Shown one piece after another: positions 5,559 through 5,708 of a DNA stretch of 5,708 nt. The stretch spans positions 1,338,784 to 1,344,491 of the forward strand of contig CP070830.1 of NCBI GenBank assembly GCA_020344865.1, written 5' to 3'. The notes below the pieces were generated by a model, which did no database searches, was not told where the DNA came from, and saw only the letters and a program-made list of their open reading frames with translations. Positions within the stretch are counted from its first letter, which is position 1; every line of letters begins with the position of its first letter. The stretch comes from Planctomycetota bacterium (GTDB lineage Bacteria; Planctomycetota; Phycisphaerae; Sedimentisphaerales; Anaerobacaceae). Both the position numbers and the translations under genes were made by a program.

Positions 5559-5708
5559 CCAGGAGTCGGTACCAAGGCGAAAAGGGGCTGGATTTTGCTT
5601 TCCGTTTAGGGCTCTCCACTTCGCTACTTGTCGCAGGAATGACAATATTGGTTTTGTTTTGTCAGGGGGTGACGGGCTGTTCATTTCGTAAGTCTTAGTT
5701 TTGGGTGA
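5559..5708. other. Gene-poor tail after rho, possible degenerate repeat
   Basis: I see no convincing gene here and no intrinsic terminator for rho. A short + strand frame after ATG 5639 is only 19 codons. On the minus strand, bases about 5645-5585 read TTGTCATTCCTGCGACAAG and later AAATCCAGCCCC. This resembles the GTCATTCC...ATCCAG type of dispersed intergenic repeat found in many genomes. The resemblance is weak and a genome-wide check was not possible. Confidence 0.25.

Noticed and set aside
5667..5680. Small GTCA-GGGGG-TGAC hairpin as a rho terminator
   Set aside because: The stem has only 4 bp and the T-rich stretch precedes it instead of following it on the + strand.
5513..5698. 61-codon + strand frame overlapping the end of rho, with a hydrophobic stretch ending in a Cys
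   Set aside because: Its N-terminal part is out of frame inside rho, it has no ribosome site at its start, and the hydrophobic part resembles a translated intergenic repeat rather than a lipoprotein.

Overview
The window is about 5.7 kb of ordinary bacterial chromosome with moderate G+C. It holds five complete protein genes on the + strand and the 5' end of a sixth on the - strand. The gene set suggests a planctomycete, perhaps of the Phycisphaerae: a small protein with a CxxC/CxxC zinc ribbon, a glycogen-synthase-like glycosyltransferase, and coaE next to a Rho that carries a lysine-rich N-terminal extension. This placement rests on recalled family resemblance, not on a search.

Left part (1-1175). 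A partial queC on the - strand and queF on the + strand face away from each other across 72 bp. They encode two steps of the queuosine (7-deazaguanine) pathway: QueC makes preQ0 and QueF reduces it to preQ1. Each has a plausible sigma70-type promoter in the gap, and the two -10 boxes overlap. queF is best started at GTG 286, because an earlier in-frame TTG lies at the predicted transcription start. A zinc-ribbon protein of unknown function follows 26 bp after queF, probably on the same transcript.

Middle part (1176-3173). A leader of about 210 bp precedes a GT-B glycosyltransferase related to glycogen/starch synthases, best started at ATG 1386. No other glycogen gene is in view, so its acceptor and product are uncertain.

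Right part (3174-5708). coaE (last step of coenzyme A synthesis) is followed by rho (transcription termination factor). coaE has no visible Shine-Dalgarno sequence, and a candidate promoter ends right before its GTG, so it may be leaderless. rho has its own candidate promoter, a leader of about 90 nt with a small hairpin touching its Shine-Dalgarno sequence, and a basic/acidic low-complexity N-terminus. The last 150 bp carry no convincing gene and may hold a degenerate dispersed repeat.

I see no mobile element, CRISPR array, tRNA, rRNA or defence system, and nothing that makes a convincing new system. The most useful observations concern start sites, overlapping divergent promoters, a possible leaderless mRNA, the rho leader, and two poorly characterised proteins (zinc ribbon and glycosyltransferase).
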